From Streptomyces sp. BV286 (lineage in GTDB: Bacteria; Actinomycetota; Actinomycetes; Streptomycetales; Streptomycetaceae), in the NCBI RefSeq assembly GCF_019090165.1, contig NZ_JAHRIB010000056.1, forward strand, positions 1 through 64,000: 64,000 bases of DNA, written 5' to 3'. Positions 17,894 to 27,743 of this stretch are shown here, piece after piece. The stretch's first letter is position 1, and every line of letters begins with the position of its first letter. The position numbers and the translations under genes are program-made. The notes below the pieces were generated by a model that saw only the letters and a program-made list of their open reading frames with translations, made no database searches and was not told where the DNA came from.

Positions 17894-18369
17894 GAACGGT
17901 CTCCCGTCGTGCCCTCGGGGAGGCGGTCGGCCAGGTAGGCGTCGAGGTCGGGAGCGTCGGGCGCGAGCATGTGCCGTACCCAGGCGTCGCGTTCGTGCAG
18001 GATCGGCGGCAGCTCCCAGACACACCCGATCCACGGCCGGTCCAGGGTGATGAAGTGCGTGGGGTCCCGGTCCGGGCAGCCGAGCACCGGCTGACCCGCA
18101 CAAGCACCCCTGAAGTGCAGGACGTTGTCCCATGTCCAGCTGTACGCGTTGAGGTAGGCGCCGTCGTCGCCGCCCCGGTGGAGTACGACGAACGTCGCAG
18201 GCGGGGTGCCGTCCGCCTCGGGAAGCAGTTTCGGCAGCATCGCGTAGGCCGCCTCCTCGACGTCGGGCGCGATGCCCGCCGCGTCGGCGGTGACGTGGTA
18301 GCGCTTGATCCGCCGGCCCGCCACCTCGACGGGCGGCGGCACGGTCAGAAGTTTCTCCTTGAAGGCCAT
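17890..18369 (-). CDS. Hypothetical protein in the operon controlled by the WYL regulator
   Basis: A 159-residue soluble protein that I do not assign to a named family. Visible features are MAFKEKLLTVPPPVEVAGRRIKRYHVT, aromatic-rich segments (SWTWDNVLHFRGAC), and a conserved-looking centre DPTHFITLDRPWIGCVWELPPI. There are two cysteines in ACAGQPVLGC. It overlaps the DUF1579-like gene by four bases, and its start lies 62 bases from the divergent WYL regulator gene across a perfect palindrome. Confidence 0.7.
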   Translation of the reverse strand: MAFKEKLLTVPPPVEVAGRRIKRYHVTADAAGIAPDVEEAAYAMLPKLLPEADGTPPATFVVLHRGGDDGAYLNAYSWTWDNVLHFRGACAGQPVLGCPDRDPTHFITLDRPWIGCVWELPPILHERDAWVRHMLAPDAPDLDAYLADRLPEGTTGDRS

Positions 18370-18386
18370 GAGGGGACGCTAGGCCC

Positions 18387-18415
18387 GCTTCACTGACCCC
18401 TTCTGTCAGTGAAGC
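18387..18415. promoter_or_regulatory. Perfect 11-bp inverted repeat in the divergent WYL promoter
   Basis: GCTTCACTGAC (18387-18397), a 7-base spacer and GTCAGTGAAGC (18405-18415). The dyad sits centrally in the 62-base divergent gap and is the obvious operator for the WYL regulator, which would control both itself and the two-gene operon opposite. Confidence 0.75.
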
Positions 18416-18431
18416 CTGGCATGCTGCGGAC

Positions 18432-19412
18432 ATGAAGTCGGCGCGCCTCGTCTCGATCCTCCTGCTGCTCCAGACCCGGGGCCGTATGACCGCCGCCGAT
18501 CTGGCCCAGGAGCTGGAGGTCTCGGTGCGCACGGTCTACCGGGACGTCGAGGCGCTGAGCTCCGCCGGCGTCCCGCTGTACGGCGACGCCGGTCACGCCG
18601 GCGGCTACCGGCTCCTCGACGGCTACCGCACGCGGCTGACCGGCCTCACCGCGGGTGAGGCGGAGGCGCTGTTCCTGGCCGGCGTGCCGGGGCCCGCCGC
18701 CGAGCTCGGGCTCGGCTCTCTGCTGGCCGCCGCCCAGCTCAAGGTGCGCGCCGCCCTGCCGCGCGAGTTGCGCGCGCACGCCGACCGCATCAGCGGCCGC
18801 TTCCACCTGGACGCGCCCGGCTGGTACGCGGACGCCGCCGACGGTGCCGCCCCCTTCCTCCCCGCGGTCGCGGACGCCGTCTGGAACAGCCGCGTCCTCC
18901 ATGTCCTGTACCGCCGCTGGCGCGAGCCGACCGACGTGCGGCGCCGCCTCGAACCGTACGGCCTCGTCCTCAAAGCCGGCCGCTGGTACGTCGTCGCGGG
19001 CCCCGGACCGCGTACGTTCCGCGTGGACCAGATCCTCGAACTGGCCACTTCTGACGAGGAGTTCACCCGCCCCGACGGATTCGACCTCGGCGCGTACTGG
19101 ACCGGATACCAGCGGGACTTCCACGACCGCCTGCACCGGGCCGAGGCGGTGGTCCGGCTCGCTCCCGGCGTCCGCCTCGCCGGGCCGGCGGGGGACGCGG
19201 TACGCGCCAACGGCCGCACGGAACAAGGCGGTTGGATCCGGGCCACCGTCCCCATCGAGTCCGTCGAGCACGCCCACGCGGAGTTCCTGCGCCTCGGCAT
19301 GGGCATCGAGGTGCTGGAACCGGCAGCGTTGCGCGCGCGGATCGCGGACACGGTCGCCGGGCTGGCCCGTACCTACGGGGCGGTGTCCACGGGGCGTGGT
19401 GAGGCCACGTAG
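18432..19412 (+). CDS. YafY-type transcriptional regulator (HTH + WYL domain)
   Basis: A 326-residue regulator. The N-terminal winged HTH (about 4-60: SARLVSILLLLQTRGRMTAA, then LEVSVRTVYRDVEALS) is of the HTH_11/DeoR type; the middle WYL domain (about 140-215) includes LEPYGLVLKAGRWYVVAG, and a C-terminal WCX-like domain follows. WYL domains bind ligands, often nucleic acids or small molecules. It is divergent from the operon at 18369 and a perfect palindrome lies between them, so it is probably a local, self-controlled regulator. The inducer is unknown. Confidence 0.92.
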   Translation: MKSARLVSILLLLQTRGRMTAADLAQELEVSVRTVYRDVEALSSAGVPLYGDAGHAGGYRLLDGYRTRLTGLTAGEAEALFLAGVPGPAAELGLGSLLAAAQLKVRAALPRELRAHADRISGRFHLDAPGWYADAADGAAPFLPAVADAVWNSRVLHVLYRRWREPTDVRRRLEPYGLVLKAGRWYVVAGPGPRTFRVDQILELATSDEEFTRPDGFDLGAYWTGYQRDFHDRLHRAEAVVRLAPGVRLAGPAGDAVRANGRTEQGGWIRATVPIESVEHAHAEFLRLGMGIEVLEPAALRARIADTVAGLARTYGAVSTGRGEAT

Positions 19413-19424
19413 AAAGCGCTTGTC
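19411..19424. promoter_or_regulatory. LacI-family-like operator upstream of the pectin lyase gene
   Basis: The core AAGCGCTT (19414-19421) is a perfect palindrome of the CpG-centred type bound by LacI-family regulators, located about 80 bases before the lyase start. It overlaps the last codon and stop region of the WYL gene. Confidence 0.4.
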
Positions 19425-19500
19425 GAATCGGGCAACCTCCGTACCTCCGGCGGCGACTGACGTAGCAGAACCCGTCTGCTCCCCCAGGGAGGTACTCACC

Positions 19501-21372
19501 GTGCAGCACCCGCATCGCAGACGCGGCAGGACCCGGCTCGTCCTCTCCACCGTGCTCACCGGCGCCCTCGCCGCCGCCGGACTCACCGCGCTCACCGCGG
19601 CACCGGCGCAGGCCGCGACCGCGCGGCAGGTCGAGAAGCTGGACCGGGGTGTCGTCAGCGTCCACACCGACGCAGGCAACCTCGTCAGCTGGCGCTGGCT
19701 CGGCACCGACCCGAACGACGTGTCGTTCAACGTCTACCGGGCGGGTACGAAGGTCAACCCGGCCCCCGTCACCGGCTCGACGAACTACTTCCACTCCGGC
19801 GCGCCCTCGCAGGCCGACTACACGGTCCGCGCGGTCGTGGGCGGCGTCGAGCAGGGCGACTCCGTCCACGCGGTCCAGTTCCGCACCGGATACAAGGACG
19901 TGCCCATCACCCCGCCCGCCGGCGGCACCACGCCGGACGGCGTCGCGTACACCTACGAGGCCAACGACGCCTCGGTCGGCGACCTCGACGGCGACGGCGC
20001 ACTCGACTTCGTCCTCAAATGGCAGCCCACGAACGCCAAGGACAACTCCCAATCGGGCTACACCGGCAACACGGTCGTCGACGGCGTCAGGCTCGACGGC
20101 ACCCGCCTGTGGCGCATCGACCTCGGCCGCAACATCCGCTCGGGCGCCCACTACACGCAGTTCCAGGTCTACGACTACGACGGCGACGGCAAGGCCGAGG
20201 TCGCCATGAAGACGGCCGACGCCACGGTCGACGGGACGGGCGCCGTCATCGGCAGCGCGTCGGCCGACCACCGCAACTCCGGCGGCTACGTCCTGTCCGG
20301 GCCCGAGTACCTGACCATGTTCAACGGCCAGACGGGCAGGGCGATGCAGAGCGTCGACTACGTCCCGGCACGCGGCACGGTCTCGTCGTGGGGCGACTCG
20401 TACGGCAACCGCGTGGACCGCTTCCTCGCGGGCACCGCCTACCTGGACGGCGCCCGGCCCTCGCTCGTCATGGCGCGCGGCTACTACACCCGCTCGGTGA
20501 TCGCGGCCTGGGACTGGCGGGGCGGCGCGTTCACCCGGCGCTGGACCTTCGACTCCAGCTCGTCGACCAACGCGGGCAAGGGCTTCGACGGCCAGGGCAA
20601 CCACAGCCTGTCCGTCGCGGACGTGGACGCCGACGGCAAGGACGAGATCGTGTACGGCGCCATGACCGTGGACGACAACGGCAACGGGCTGTGGACCACG
20701 AAACTGGGCCACGGCGACGCGGGCCACGTCGGGGACCTCAACCCGTCCCGCGCGGGCCTGGAGTACTTCAAGGTCTCGGAGTCCTCGTCCCAGCCGAGCT
20801 CCTGGATGGCCGACGCGCGCACCGGTTCCCGCCTGTGGCAGACGGCCTCCGGCGGGGACAACGGCCGAGGGGTCGCCGCCGACATCTACGCCGGCAGCGC
20901 GGGCGCCGAGGCCTGGTCCGCCTCCGACACCACCCTCCGCTCGGCCGGCGGCGCCTCGCTCGGCCGGGAGCCGTCCAGCATCAACTTCGTGAGCTGGTGG
21001 GACGGCGACACCACCCGTGAACTCCTCGACGGCACCCGCATCGACAAGTACGGCACCTCGTCCGACACCCGCCTGCTGACCGGCGCCTCCGTGCACTCCA
21101 ACAACGGCACCAAGGCGACCCCGGCGCTCTCGGGTGACCTCTTCGGCGACTGGCGCGAGGAGGTCGTCTGGGCGACCGGCGACAACAGGGCCCTGCGGAT
21201 CTACTCCACACCCACCGAGACCAGCGCGAAGATCACGACCCTGCTGCACGACACGATGTACCGCACGGCCATCGCCTGGCAGAACACGGCTTACAACCAG
21301 CCGCCGCACCCGAGTTTCTTCATCGGCAACGGCATGCCGACGGCCCCCAGGCCGACGGTCTACACCCCCTGA
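19501..21372 (+). CDS. Secreted rhamnogalacturonan lyase, PL11
   Basis: A 623-residue exported enzyme. A Sec signal peptide (about 1-38, ending APAQA) precedes a fibronectin-like N-terminal strand region (about 45-125) and then the eight-bladed propeller of polysaccharide lyase family 11, with calcium-type DxDGDG loops such as DLDGDGALDF and DYDGDGKAEV and the motif VSWWDGDTTRELLDG. It would cleave the rhamnogalacturonan I backbone of pectin by beta-elimination outside the cell. GTG 19501 has AGGGAGG eight bases upstream. No cellulose-binding module is attached, unlike the cellulases downstream. A strong terminator follows at 21419. Confidence 0.92.
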   Translation: MQHPHRRRGRTRLVLSTVLTGALAAAGLTALTAAPAQAATARQVEKLDRGVVSVHTDAGNLVSWRWLGTDPNDVSFNVYRAGTKVNPAPVTGSTNYFHSGAPSQADYTVRAVVGGVEQGDSVHAVQFRTGYKDVPITPPAGGTTPDGVAYTYEANDASVGDLDGDGALDFVLKWQPTNAKDNSQSGYTGNTVVDGVRLDGTRLWRIDLGRNIRSGAHYTQFQVYDYDGDGKAEVAMKTADATVDGTGAVIGSASADHRNSGGYVLSGPEYLTMFNGQTGRAMQSVDYVPARGTVSSWGDSYGNRVDRFLAGTAYLDGARPSLVMARGYYTRSVIAAWDWRGGAFTRRWTFDSSSSTNAGKGFDGQGNHSLSVADVDADGKDEIVYGAMTVDDNGNGLWTTKLGHGDAGHVGDLNPSRAGLEYFKVSESSSQPSSWMADARTGSRLWQTASGGDNGRGVAADIYAGSAGAEAWSASDTTLRSAGGASLGREPSSINFVSWWDGDTTRELLDGTRIDKYGTSSDTRLLTGASVHSNNGTKATPALSGDLFGDWREEVVWATGDNRALRIYSTPTETSAKITTLLHDTMYRTAIAWQNTAYNQPPHPSFFIGNGMPTAPRPTVYTP

Positions 21373-21418
21373 ACAGGGCCTGCGCCCCGTGAACCGGGAG
21401 AACACCCGCGTCTGAAGG

Positions 21419-21465
21419 GAGGGCGAGAGCGGCTGCGCGTGTCCTGCGCAGCCGCTCTCGCCCTC
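21419..21465 (+). terminator. 20-bp perfect-stem terminator
   Basis: The arms 21419-21438 and 21446-21465 pair perfectly over a 7-base loop (core GGGCGAGAGCGGCTGCGC with its complement). It lies 47 bases after the PL11 stop. Confidence 0.85.
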
Positions 21466-21684
21466 GCTCAGCGTGCAGTAGCAGCGGCAGCGGGCCTCGG
21501 GGCGGCCGTCGAGGCCCGGGCGTCGGCCCGGAGCACGGTCGCCCGGGTGCGCCCGACGTCCAGCCCCTCACCGGCACCGCTCGGCCGGCCGGGTGTCAGG
21601 AAGTCGGGGAAGTACCGGGCTCCGGTCCCACGCCCAGTCACTACCCACCAGTGACAAGCTCCGGCTGCGGCGACACACGGCCAT

Positions 21685-21745
21685 CTGGAAGGCGGCCGCC
21701 GGCAGGGCCCGGTGATGCCAGGAGGACCCGGCCGCCGCCTTCCAG
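21685..21745 (-). terminator. Hairpin after the GH74 gene
   Basis: CTGGAAGGCGGC (21685-21696) and GCCGCCTTCCAG (21734-21745) form a 12-bp perfect stem with a long GC-rich loop, 17 bases past the GH74 stop on the minus strand. Confidence 0.6.
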
Positions 21746-21762
21746 TTGTCCCACCCGGTGTG

Positions 21763-24429
21763 TCAGTTCACCGTGCAGGACTGGTCGCCGAGCTTGAACG
21801 CCGCCGGTTTCCCGTTCGATCCCGACCAGCTTCCCGTGAATCCGAAGCCCACGGAGGAACCGGCAGCCACGTTCCCGTTCCAGCCCACGTTCTTCGCCGT
21901 GACCGCCGTACCGGACTGCGTGGGTACGGCGTTCCACGCCTGCGTCACGGTCTGCCCGTCGGGGAAGGTCCAGTCGAGCGCCCAGCCGTTCCAGGCGGCC
22001 GAGCCGGTGTTGGCGAGCTGGACGTCCGCCTGGAACCCGCCCGACCACTGGTTCGTGATCTTGTAGGTGACCGCGCAGGCGCCGGTCGGTGTCGGATCCG
22101 TACCGCCTCCGCCGCCGCCCGCGTCGGACGAGTCGCCGTAGATGACACCGCGCCCGTTCGTCGAGACGTACACGCGCCCGTAGACCCGCGGGTCGCCGGT
22201 GATGGCCGCGCCCGTCCAGCCCCACTGGTGGGCGTCGTCGTTGATGCGGGTCCAGGTCGCGCCCTTGTCCGTGGAGCGGAAGATGCCGCGTACGCCGCCG
22301 ATCTTCGCGCTCGTGTAGAGCGTCTGGTAGGAGGCGCCGGCCGCCGCCTTGCCGAAGCCGATCGTGTCGGCCTGCTCGACGCCCGGCAGCTTGGTGAAGG
22401 TCGCGCCGGAGTCCGTGGAGTGCCACAGCCCGTACGCGCCGTCGCTCGCGCCGCCCGCCAGCCACACGTCACCCTTCGTGCCGGGCAGCGCCTTGAAGCG
22501 CACGCTGTCGCCGCTCGGCAGCCCGGCCGCGGACGAGGCCGTGAAGGAGGCGCCGCCGTCCGAACTGACGTAGAACTTGCCGGACTTGAAACCGTAGAAG
22601 GTCTTCGGGTCGACCCGGTCCGACTCGACGACCGCTCCGGCCGGGATGCCGGTGGACGCCGACCACGACGTGCCGAACCCGGTCGTGTGGTGGACGCCCG
22701 CGCCCTCCGGACTCCACACGAACCGGCTGCCGTCGGAGGCCGAGGCGACCGTGCCGCCGCCGCTCACGCCCGAAGGGCCGGTGCCCGCGAACCAGTTGGC
22801 GCCGTTGTCCGTCGAGAACGCCACGTGCGGACCCGAGTCCAGGTTGCCGACCCGCACCACCGTGCCCGGGGCGGACTCCGCGAAGTCGAGACTCGTCGTG
22901 GTGGTGAAGTTCGGCGAGGTGAACATCATCGAGGGGACCTTGGTGAGGTCCGTGTGCCGGAAGCCGCCGATGTCGCCCAGTGCACTGAGGAGTTGGGCAC
23001 CGCCGGACGGGGGAGCGGCCAGGTCGTTGACCGCCGTCTCCTCCAGACCCCGCACCATCGGCTTGATGGTGAACTGGCCCCCGCTGTCCCACTGGCCGAG
23101 GTTCTCGGTGCCGTAGATCGTCGCGCCCGTCCCGTACATCATGCGGGAGGAGTCGAACGGGTCGATCTCCAACGCCTCGGTCATCCAGCCGAGTTTGGGT
23201 GACTGCTCGGGCGGCGAGGGGTTCGCGCCCCACGTCAGCCAGGGCGAGGACGAGACGTCCATCGTGTAGCGGTTGGAACGGGTCGGGTACGAGGTGTAGT
23301 CCCAGGCCTTCGTCCAGGTCCCGCCGCTGTCCGTGGAGCGGAAGATCTGCGTGTCGGGCCACCAGGAGCTGTAGGCGGTCGCCATCACGGTGCCCGGCTT
23401 CTGCCGGTCCACGGTCAGTCCGCTGAAGCCGTAGTAGGTGTCTGCCTCCGCGACCGGGCTGATGTCCGTCCAGGTGCCGGTCGCCGTCGCGTACCGCCAC
23501 AGCCTGCCCTTGCCGCCGTCGTAGGGGCCGCCCTTGTCGCTGTACGCGAGATACAGGTAGCCGTTCTCCGCGTCGAGGACGCCCTTGTGGGCCAGGTACC
23601 CGGTGGGCTGTCCGGCCAGCCGCGACCAGGTCGCGCCCGCGTCGGTGGAGCGGTACACGGCGTTGTCCTTGTCGGCGACGCCGACGTACACGGTCCGCGT
23701 GGCGTTCGTGCCCGAGCCGGTCGACTCGTCGAAGGTGACCCAGGCGATGCCCTGGTTGTCGGAGGCGTACCCGCTGGTGTCGGTCGGATCCTGCACGTAG
23801 TTGCCGACGTTCGGGAAGCTCGTCACCTGGGACCAGGAGGCACCCGAGTCGGTGGACCGCCACAGACCCTTGCCGCTCGGCGCGCCCAGGTACAGCACGC
23901 TGTTGCGGTGGGGATCGACGGCGAGCCTCTCGCCCATCCCGCGCCCGGGCATGTTGCCGCCCAGCTTGAACGGCAGGTCCGCCTTCTGCCAGGTCGCACC
24001 CCGGTCGGCGGACCTGAGCACGGCGCCGTTGCCGGGGTCCCAGCTGTTGGTGTACGTGCCGACGGCCGCGTACACCCTGCTGGGTGCGACGGGGTCGGAG
24101 GCGAGGCTCACGACGCCGGTGTGCCCCCACCGGTCCCAGCCCACCGAGTCGAGCAGGGGGGTCCAGGTCTTCGACGACTCCTGCCACCGGTAGGCGCCGC
24201 CGATGTCGGTCCGGGCGTACGCGAGGTTCTTCTCGGACCGGTTGAAGACGATGCCGGGGACGAAGCCGCCGCCGTCGATGCGCGCGTTCTTCCAGGTGTA
24301 CGTGTCGGCGGCGACGGACACCGGCGGTGCGGCCTTCTCGACGGGCTGCGCGGCCAGCGCGGGGGGTGTTCCCGCGAGCAGCCCGGCCGCGAGACCGAGC
24401 ACGGCCGTGAGGACAGGGGTTCTTCGCAC
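21763..24429 (-). CDS. Secreted xyloglucanase, GH74 with C-terminal CBM2
   Basis: An 888-residue exported enzyme. A signal peptide (1 to about 27) is followed by the two seven-bladed propellers of GH74, rich in Asp-box repeats (RSTDSGASWS, RSADRGATWQ). The two DIGG motifs, RTDIGGAYRW (D75) and LGDIGGFRH (about residue 500), are where the family's catalytic aspartates lie. A Gly-rich linker (DAGGGGGGTDPTPTG) leads to a CBM2 cellulose-binding module (about 790-888: ACAVTYKITNQWSGGFQ). It would cut the xyloglucan backbone at the plant wall. The GTG start has GGGGAG upstream. It lies downstream of the GH48 gene, separated by a hairpin, and may be read partly from that promoter. Confidence 0.95.
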   Translation of the reverse strand: MRRTPVLTAVLGLAAGLLAGTPPALAAQPVEKAAPPVSVAADTYTWKNARIDGGGFVPGIVFNRSEKNLAYARTDIGGAYRWQESSKTWTPLLDSVGWDRWGHTGVVSLASDPVAPSRVYAAVGTYTNSWDPGNGAVLRSADRGATWQKADLPFKLGGNMPGRGMGERLAVDPHRNSVLYLGAPSGKGLWRSTDSGASWSQVTSFPNVGNYVQDPTDTSGYASDNQGIAWVTFDESTGSGTNATRTVYVGVADKDNAVYRSTDAGATWSRLAGQPTGYLAHKGVLDAENGYLYLAYSDKGGPYDGGKGRLWRYATATGTWTDISPVAEADTYYGFSGLTVDRQKPGTVMATAYSSWWPDTQIFRSTDSGGTWTKAWDYTSYPTRSNRYTMDVSSSPWLTWGANPSPPEQSPKLGWMTEALEIDPFDSSRMMYGTGATIYGTENLGQWDSGGQFTIKPMVRGLEETAVNDLAAPPSGGAQLLSALGDIGGFRHTDLTKVPSMMFTSPNFTTTTSLDFAESAPGTVVRVGNLDSGPHVAFSTDNGANWFAGTGPSGVSGGGTVASASDGSRFVWSPEGAGVHHTTGFGTSWSASTGIPAGAVVESDRVDPKTFYGFKSGKFYVSSDGGASFTASSAAGLPSGDSVRFKALPGTKGDVWLAGGASDGAYGLWHSTDSGATFTKLPGVEQADTIGFGKAAAGASYQTLYTSAKIGGVRGIFRSTDKGATWTRINDDAHQWGWTGAAITGDPRVYGRVYVSTNGRGVIYGDSSDAGGGGGGTDPTPTGACAVTYKITNQWSGGFQADVQLANTGSAAWNGWALDWTFPDGQTVTQAWNAVPTQSGTAVTAKNVGWNGNVAAGSSVGFGFTGSWSGSNGKPAAFKLGDQSCTVN

Positions 24430-24539
24430 GGTGCTCCCCTCTTTCGCATGTGGGGGTGAAGGAGCAGGTGGGGGTGGGGATGCGAAAGGCAGGGCGGCCC
24501 CCGGTGAGGGTGAGGGCCGCCCGACGGCACGGTCTGCCG

Positions 24540-24571
24540 CTCCCCGCGCCCCGGTGCGGGGGCGCGGGGAG
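24540..24571 (-). terminator. Hairpin between the GH48 and GH74 genes
   Basis: CTCCCCGCGCCCC (24540-24552) pairs with GGGGCGCGGGGAG (24559-24571), a perfect 13-bp stem 68 bases after the GH48 stop. Its right arm is the core of the dispersed element family. Confidence 0.65.
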
Positions 24572-24600
24572 GTGCGCGGCCGGCTGCGAACAGCCGCAGC
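24559..24600 (+). repeat. Dispersed GC-rich intergenic element, copy D
   Basis: GGGGCGCGGGGAGGTGCGCG and following CGGCTGCGAACAGCC resemble copies at 3535 and 13641. Here it coincides with the hairpin after the GH48 gene. Confidence 0.45.
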
Positions 24601-24638
24601 CGACGTACCGGCCTTCCCGCGGAGCTTTCAGCGGGGAC

Positions 24639-27551
24639 TTATTCGAGGAGCTCCGCGTATGAGCCCATGGCGAGGGCTATGTCCGCCTGGGCCCAGAACC
24701 GGTGGTACGTGAAGGAGGGCACGGCGCCGCCCGCCAGATAGGCCTCGATCTTCGACCAGGCCGGGTCGTCCTCGTAGAAGGAACGGATCGAGTCGAAGGT
24801 GGACGAGGAGTTGATCGTGTCGCCGTTCGGCATCTTGCCGGTCCAGCCGCTCGGCACGTACACACGGTCGTCGAAGCGGTTGTAGTCGGCGCGGGTCTCC
24901 GGGACCGCGATGCCCAGCGCGTCCTGGTTGTTCGCCCACATGCCGTCCAGCAGCGCCTTCGCCGTCGTCTTCGCCTCGGTGTCACCCGAGCGGTCGGCGT
25001 AGTACGTCAGGGTCTTGGCGTACGCCGCCGCCACGCCGACGTCGTTCGTGTAGTCGGCGACGGTGACGTGAAGTCCGGTGTTCCCACCGGGACTTGACGC
25101 GTTCCAGGTGTCGGGCTTGCCCGACCACTGGAGCGTGTTGGGGATGCGGAAGGAGCCGTCGGGGTTGACCGTGGTCTTGGACAGGGCCCAGTCGACCCAC
25201 TTGTCGAGGACCACCTTGGCGTCCGCGTCACCGGTCTGCTGGTAGTACTCGGCGACCCGTTCCATCGACCACGCCTGGAAGCCGAACCACTGGTTGGACG
25301 GCGGGTCGTGGTAGACGGGCTTCTCGTCGTAGAACATGCCGTAGAAGGTCGGCGTCCCGGCGGGCGGAGTCGCGTAGCGGCCCGCCCAGCTGTTGGTCGC
25401 GCCGCCCGCGATGGCACCCTCACTGGACTGCAGCCAGCGGTAGAACTCCAGCTGCCGGTCCAGGGACTTGGCCCAGTCCGCCTGCCCCGTCGCCGACTTG
25501 GGCTTCAGGTCGGCGTACGAGCTGAGCGCGTAGGCGGCCAGCGGGTTCTGGTAGCCGCCGTGGGTGTGGCTGGAGCCGATGCGCCAGGCCCAGCCCGCCG
25601 CGGTGTCGGTCGCGCCGCCCCACGCGTAGTACCAGTTCAACAGGTAGTGAGAGGCGTCCTTGCCGGTGCCGGCCGGGCAGGCCGACGGGCCGACGCAGTT
25701 GCCGATCTTCTTGAAGTACTTGTCGTACATGGAGTAGCGGAGGTAGTCGCCCATCTTCGCGGCCTTGCCGACGGTCGCCGAGACCGCGGAGCCCTTGCCC
25801 TGCTGCTCGGCCCAGATGTCCGCCCAGTACGCGGCCTGTACGGCGCGCGCGTCGGCGTCGGGGGCGTTGGTGAACTTCCACTGCTTCGCGTACGAGGCGT
25901 CCTTGGTGAACAGGTCCAGGTACCCGTTCGTGCCGCCGTACTTGAAGGCGTCACAGGTCGGCTGCGGCACGGTCTCCCACACCGACTCCTGCGCACCGCG
26001 CTGGAAGGTGTTGATGTACGACGGTCCGGTGTCGGTGGGGCCCGCCTCGCACTTGCCCGGCGAGTTGCCGTAGCCGTAGACGTTGTCCACGTCCTGCAGC
26101 CAGTGCATGCCGTAGATGTCGTCCGTGCCGTACGCGCTCTTCAGCTCGGCGGCGATCGGGTCCGGACCGACCGAGACCCCGCTGTCGAGCTGTGCCGGAT
26201 ACTCGTTCGGGGTGTCCAGCTCGGGCGCGTACGTGGCCGGCTTCGAGGCGTTGTAGAACGAGTTCGTCGGCTGGTCGGCCTTCGTGGGGATCATGTACTT
26301 CTCCATGATCTCCCAGGCGCCGTTGAACCTGGTCCAGTCGCCCGTCACCTTGCCGTACATGGCCTGCAGCCACAGCAGGTAGCTGTACGCCTCCGAGGTC
26401 GTCTCATGGCCGTGGTCGGGTGCCTCGACGATCAGTGTCTCCACCGAGTGGTACGGGATGCCCTCGGGGGAGAAGTAGCCGTTCGCCGGGTTGGTGATCT
26501 TCCCGTAGAGCTCCAGGAAGCGGGCGTCGTACTCCTTCGAGGCGGCGAGCTGGGTGACGGTGACCGCGGACTTGGCATGCCCGGTGGCCGTCGACTCGAA
26601 GACGGCCGAACCGGTGCCCGAGGCGTTGGCGGTGACGGTCACCTTCTGTGCCGTGCTCCAGTTCGACGGGGTGAAGGTGAGTGACGCCCCGCCGGTGACG
26701 GACAGCCCCGTGTTGCCGCTCGCGCGAGCGGTCGTCACGGTCACGTTTGCCGAGGGCCGGGTCGAGAGCTTCACGTCGTACGTGCCCGTCTTGCCCTGCT
26801 GGACGCCGAGTTGGGTCGGCGAGACGACCACGGCGGGACCGGAGGCGACCGTGATGCCGACCGGTGTGGACTCCGCCGACGCGCCGAGGCTGTCGTACGC
26901 CTTCGCGAGCAGCGAATGACTGCCCACGGTCAACCCAGTGGCCGAAAGCGTGTAGGGCGAGCTGGTGTCGGTGCCCAGCAGGGTCGTGTCGTCGTAGAAC
27001 TCGACCTTGCTGATCGTCGCGTTGTCCGCGGCGGCCGCGGTCGCCGCGAGCGGGACCGCGTCGCCCTGGGAGTAGACGGCGCCGGCCGCGGGGCTGGTCA
27101 GCACGGTGATCGGCGGCTGGTGGGCGCCGGTGCAGGACGTGCCGTTGATCGCGAAGGAGGTGGGCGCCGCGTTGGCGCCGCTGTACGTGAACTGGGCACC
27201 GGTGGTGACGGCGGACCCGACCGCGATCGTCCCGTTCCAGGACGTGTTCTTCGCGGTGACCGTCTTCCCCGACTGCGACCAGGTGCCGTTCCAGCCGTTG
27301 CTGAGCTTCTGGTTGCCCGCGTAGTCGTAGGTCAGGTCCCAGCCGCTGATCGCCTCCGTGCCGCGGTTGGTGAGGGTGAGCTCGGCGGTGAAGCCGGAGC
27401 CCCAGTCGTTCGTCTTGTAGTCGACGCTGCACTGAACTGCGGCTGCCTGCGCGGTGGTTGCGCCGGTCGCCAGTGTGGTCAACGGGAGGGCGAGGGCCGC
27501 CAGCGCGGCGGTCCACATCCGCCGCGCACGGCGTCTGCGTCTGGGTGCCAT
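24639..27551 (-). CDS. Secreted GH48 cellobiohydrolase with N-terminal CBM2
   Basis: A 970-residue exported exocellulase. Signal peptide about 1-37 (basic [11 protein letters not shown] start), CBM2 about 39-141 ([16 protein letters not shown]), an Ig-like domain about 146-236, a second beta-sandwich about 238-335, then the GH48 catalytic domain to the end. [14 protein letters not shown] contains the catalytic acid (E387). GH48 enzymes act processively from the reducing ends of cellulose. ATG 27551 was chosen because AAGGAGAGGA precedes it and the signal peptide starts there. A perfect CebR operator lies 61 bases upstream, so expression should depend on cellobiose or cellotriose relieving CebR. 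Confidence 0.97.
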   Translation of the reverse strand: MAPRRRRRARRMWTAALAALALPLTTLATGATTAQAAAVQCSVDYKTNDWGSGFTAELTLTNRGTEAISGWDLTYDYAGNQKLSNGWNGTWSQSGKTVTAKNTSWNGTIAVGSAVTTGAQFTYSGANAAPTSFAINGTSCTGAHQPPITVLTSPAAGAVYSQGDAVPLAATAAAADNATISKVEFYDDTTLLGTDTSSPYTLSATGLTVGSHSLLAKAYDSLGASAESTPVGITVASGPAVVVSPTQLGVQQGKTGTYDVKLSTRPSANVTVTTARASGNTGLSVTGGASLTFTPSNWSTAQKVTVTANASGTGSAVFESTATGHAKSAVTVTQLAASKEYDARFLELYGKITNPANGYFSPEGIPYHSVETLIVEAPDHGHETTSEAYSYLLWLQAMYGKVTGDWTRFNGAWEIMEKYMIPTKADQPTNSFYNASKPATYAPELDTPNEYPAQLDSGVSVGPDPIAAELKSAYGTDDIYGMHWLQDVDNVYGYGNSPGKCEAGPTDTGPSYINTFQRGAQESVWETVPQPTCDAFKYGGTNGYLDLFTKDASYAKQWKFTNAPDADARAVQAAYWADIWAEQQGKGSAVSATVGKAAKMGDYLRYSMYDKYFKKIGNCVGPSACPAGTGKDASHYLLNWYYAWGGATDTAAGWAWRIGSSHTHGGYQNPLAAYALSSYADLKPKSATGQADWAKSLDRQLEFYRWLQSSEGAIAGGATNSWAGRYATPPAGTPTFYGMFYDEKPVYHDPPSNQWFGFQAWSMERVAEYYQQTGDADAKVVLDKWVDWALSKTTVNPDGSFRIPNTLQWSGKPDTWNASSPGGNTGLHVTVADYTNDVGVAAAYAKTLTYYADRSGDTEAKTTAKALLDGMWANNQDALGIAVPETRADYNRFDDRVYVPSGWTGKMPNGDTINSSSTFDSIRSFYEDDPAWSKIEAYLAGGAVPSFTYHRFWAQADIALAMGSYAELLE

Positions 27552-27611
27552 GTTCTGGTTCCTCTCCTTGCGGCTCGGAGATGGGGGGAGGAGCAACAAG
27601 CCTTGAACCAG

Positions 27612-27625
27612 TGGGAGCGCTCCCA
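27612..27625. promoter_or_regulatory. CebR operator (perfect) upstream of the GH48 gene
   Basis: TGGGAGCGCTCCCA is the exact 14-bp palindrome bound by CebR, the LacI-family cellulase repressor of Streptomyces. It lies 61 bases upstream of the GH48 start. Confidence 0.9.
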
Positions 27626-27743
27626 TATTGGAGATGGGGGTGCAAGGGGTCAAGGTGCTTGAAGAGTCGAAATGATTCGATAGATCAACAGTGCGGCGCC
27701 TCTGTCCTTTGCCAACACTTGGCGCTACCTTCTTCCGCACCAG

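Larger units (their letters stand above)
21373..21762. other. Convergent intergenic region with two hairpins
   Basis: No gene is evident in these 390 bases. It holds the strong terminator of the PL11 gene (21419-21465), a short dyad GTCACT/AGTGAC near 21637-21655 and the long-stem hairpin of the GH74 gene (21685-21745). Confidence 0.6.

Noticed and set aside
19063..21405. 780-codon minus-strand frame opposite the PL11 lyase gene
   Set aside because: Val/Gly/Arg-rich shadow; the plus-strand gene has signal peptide, ribosome binding site and family motifs.
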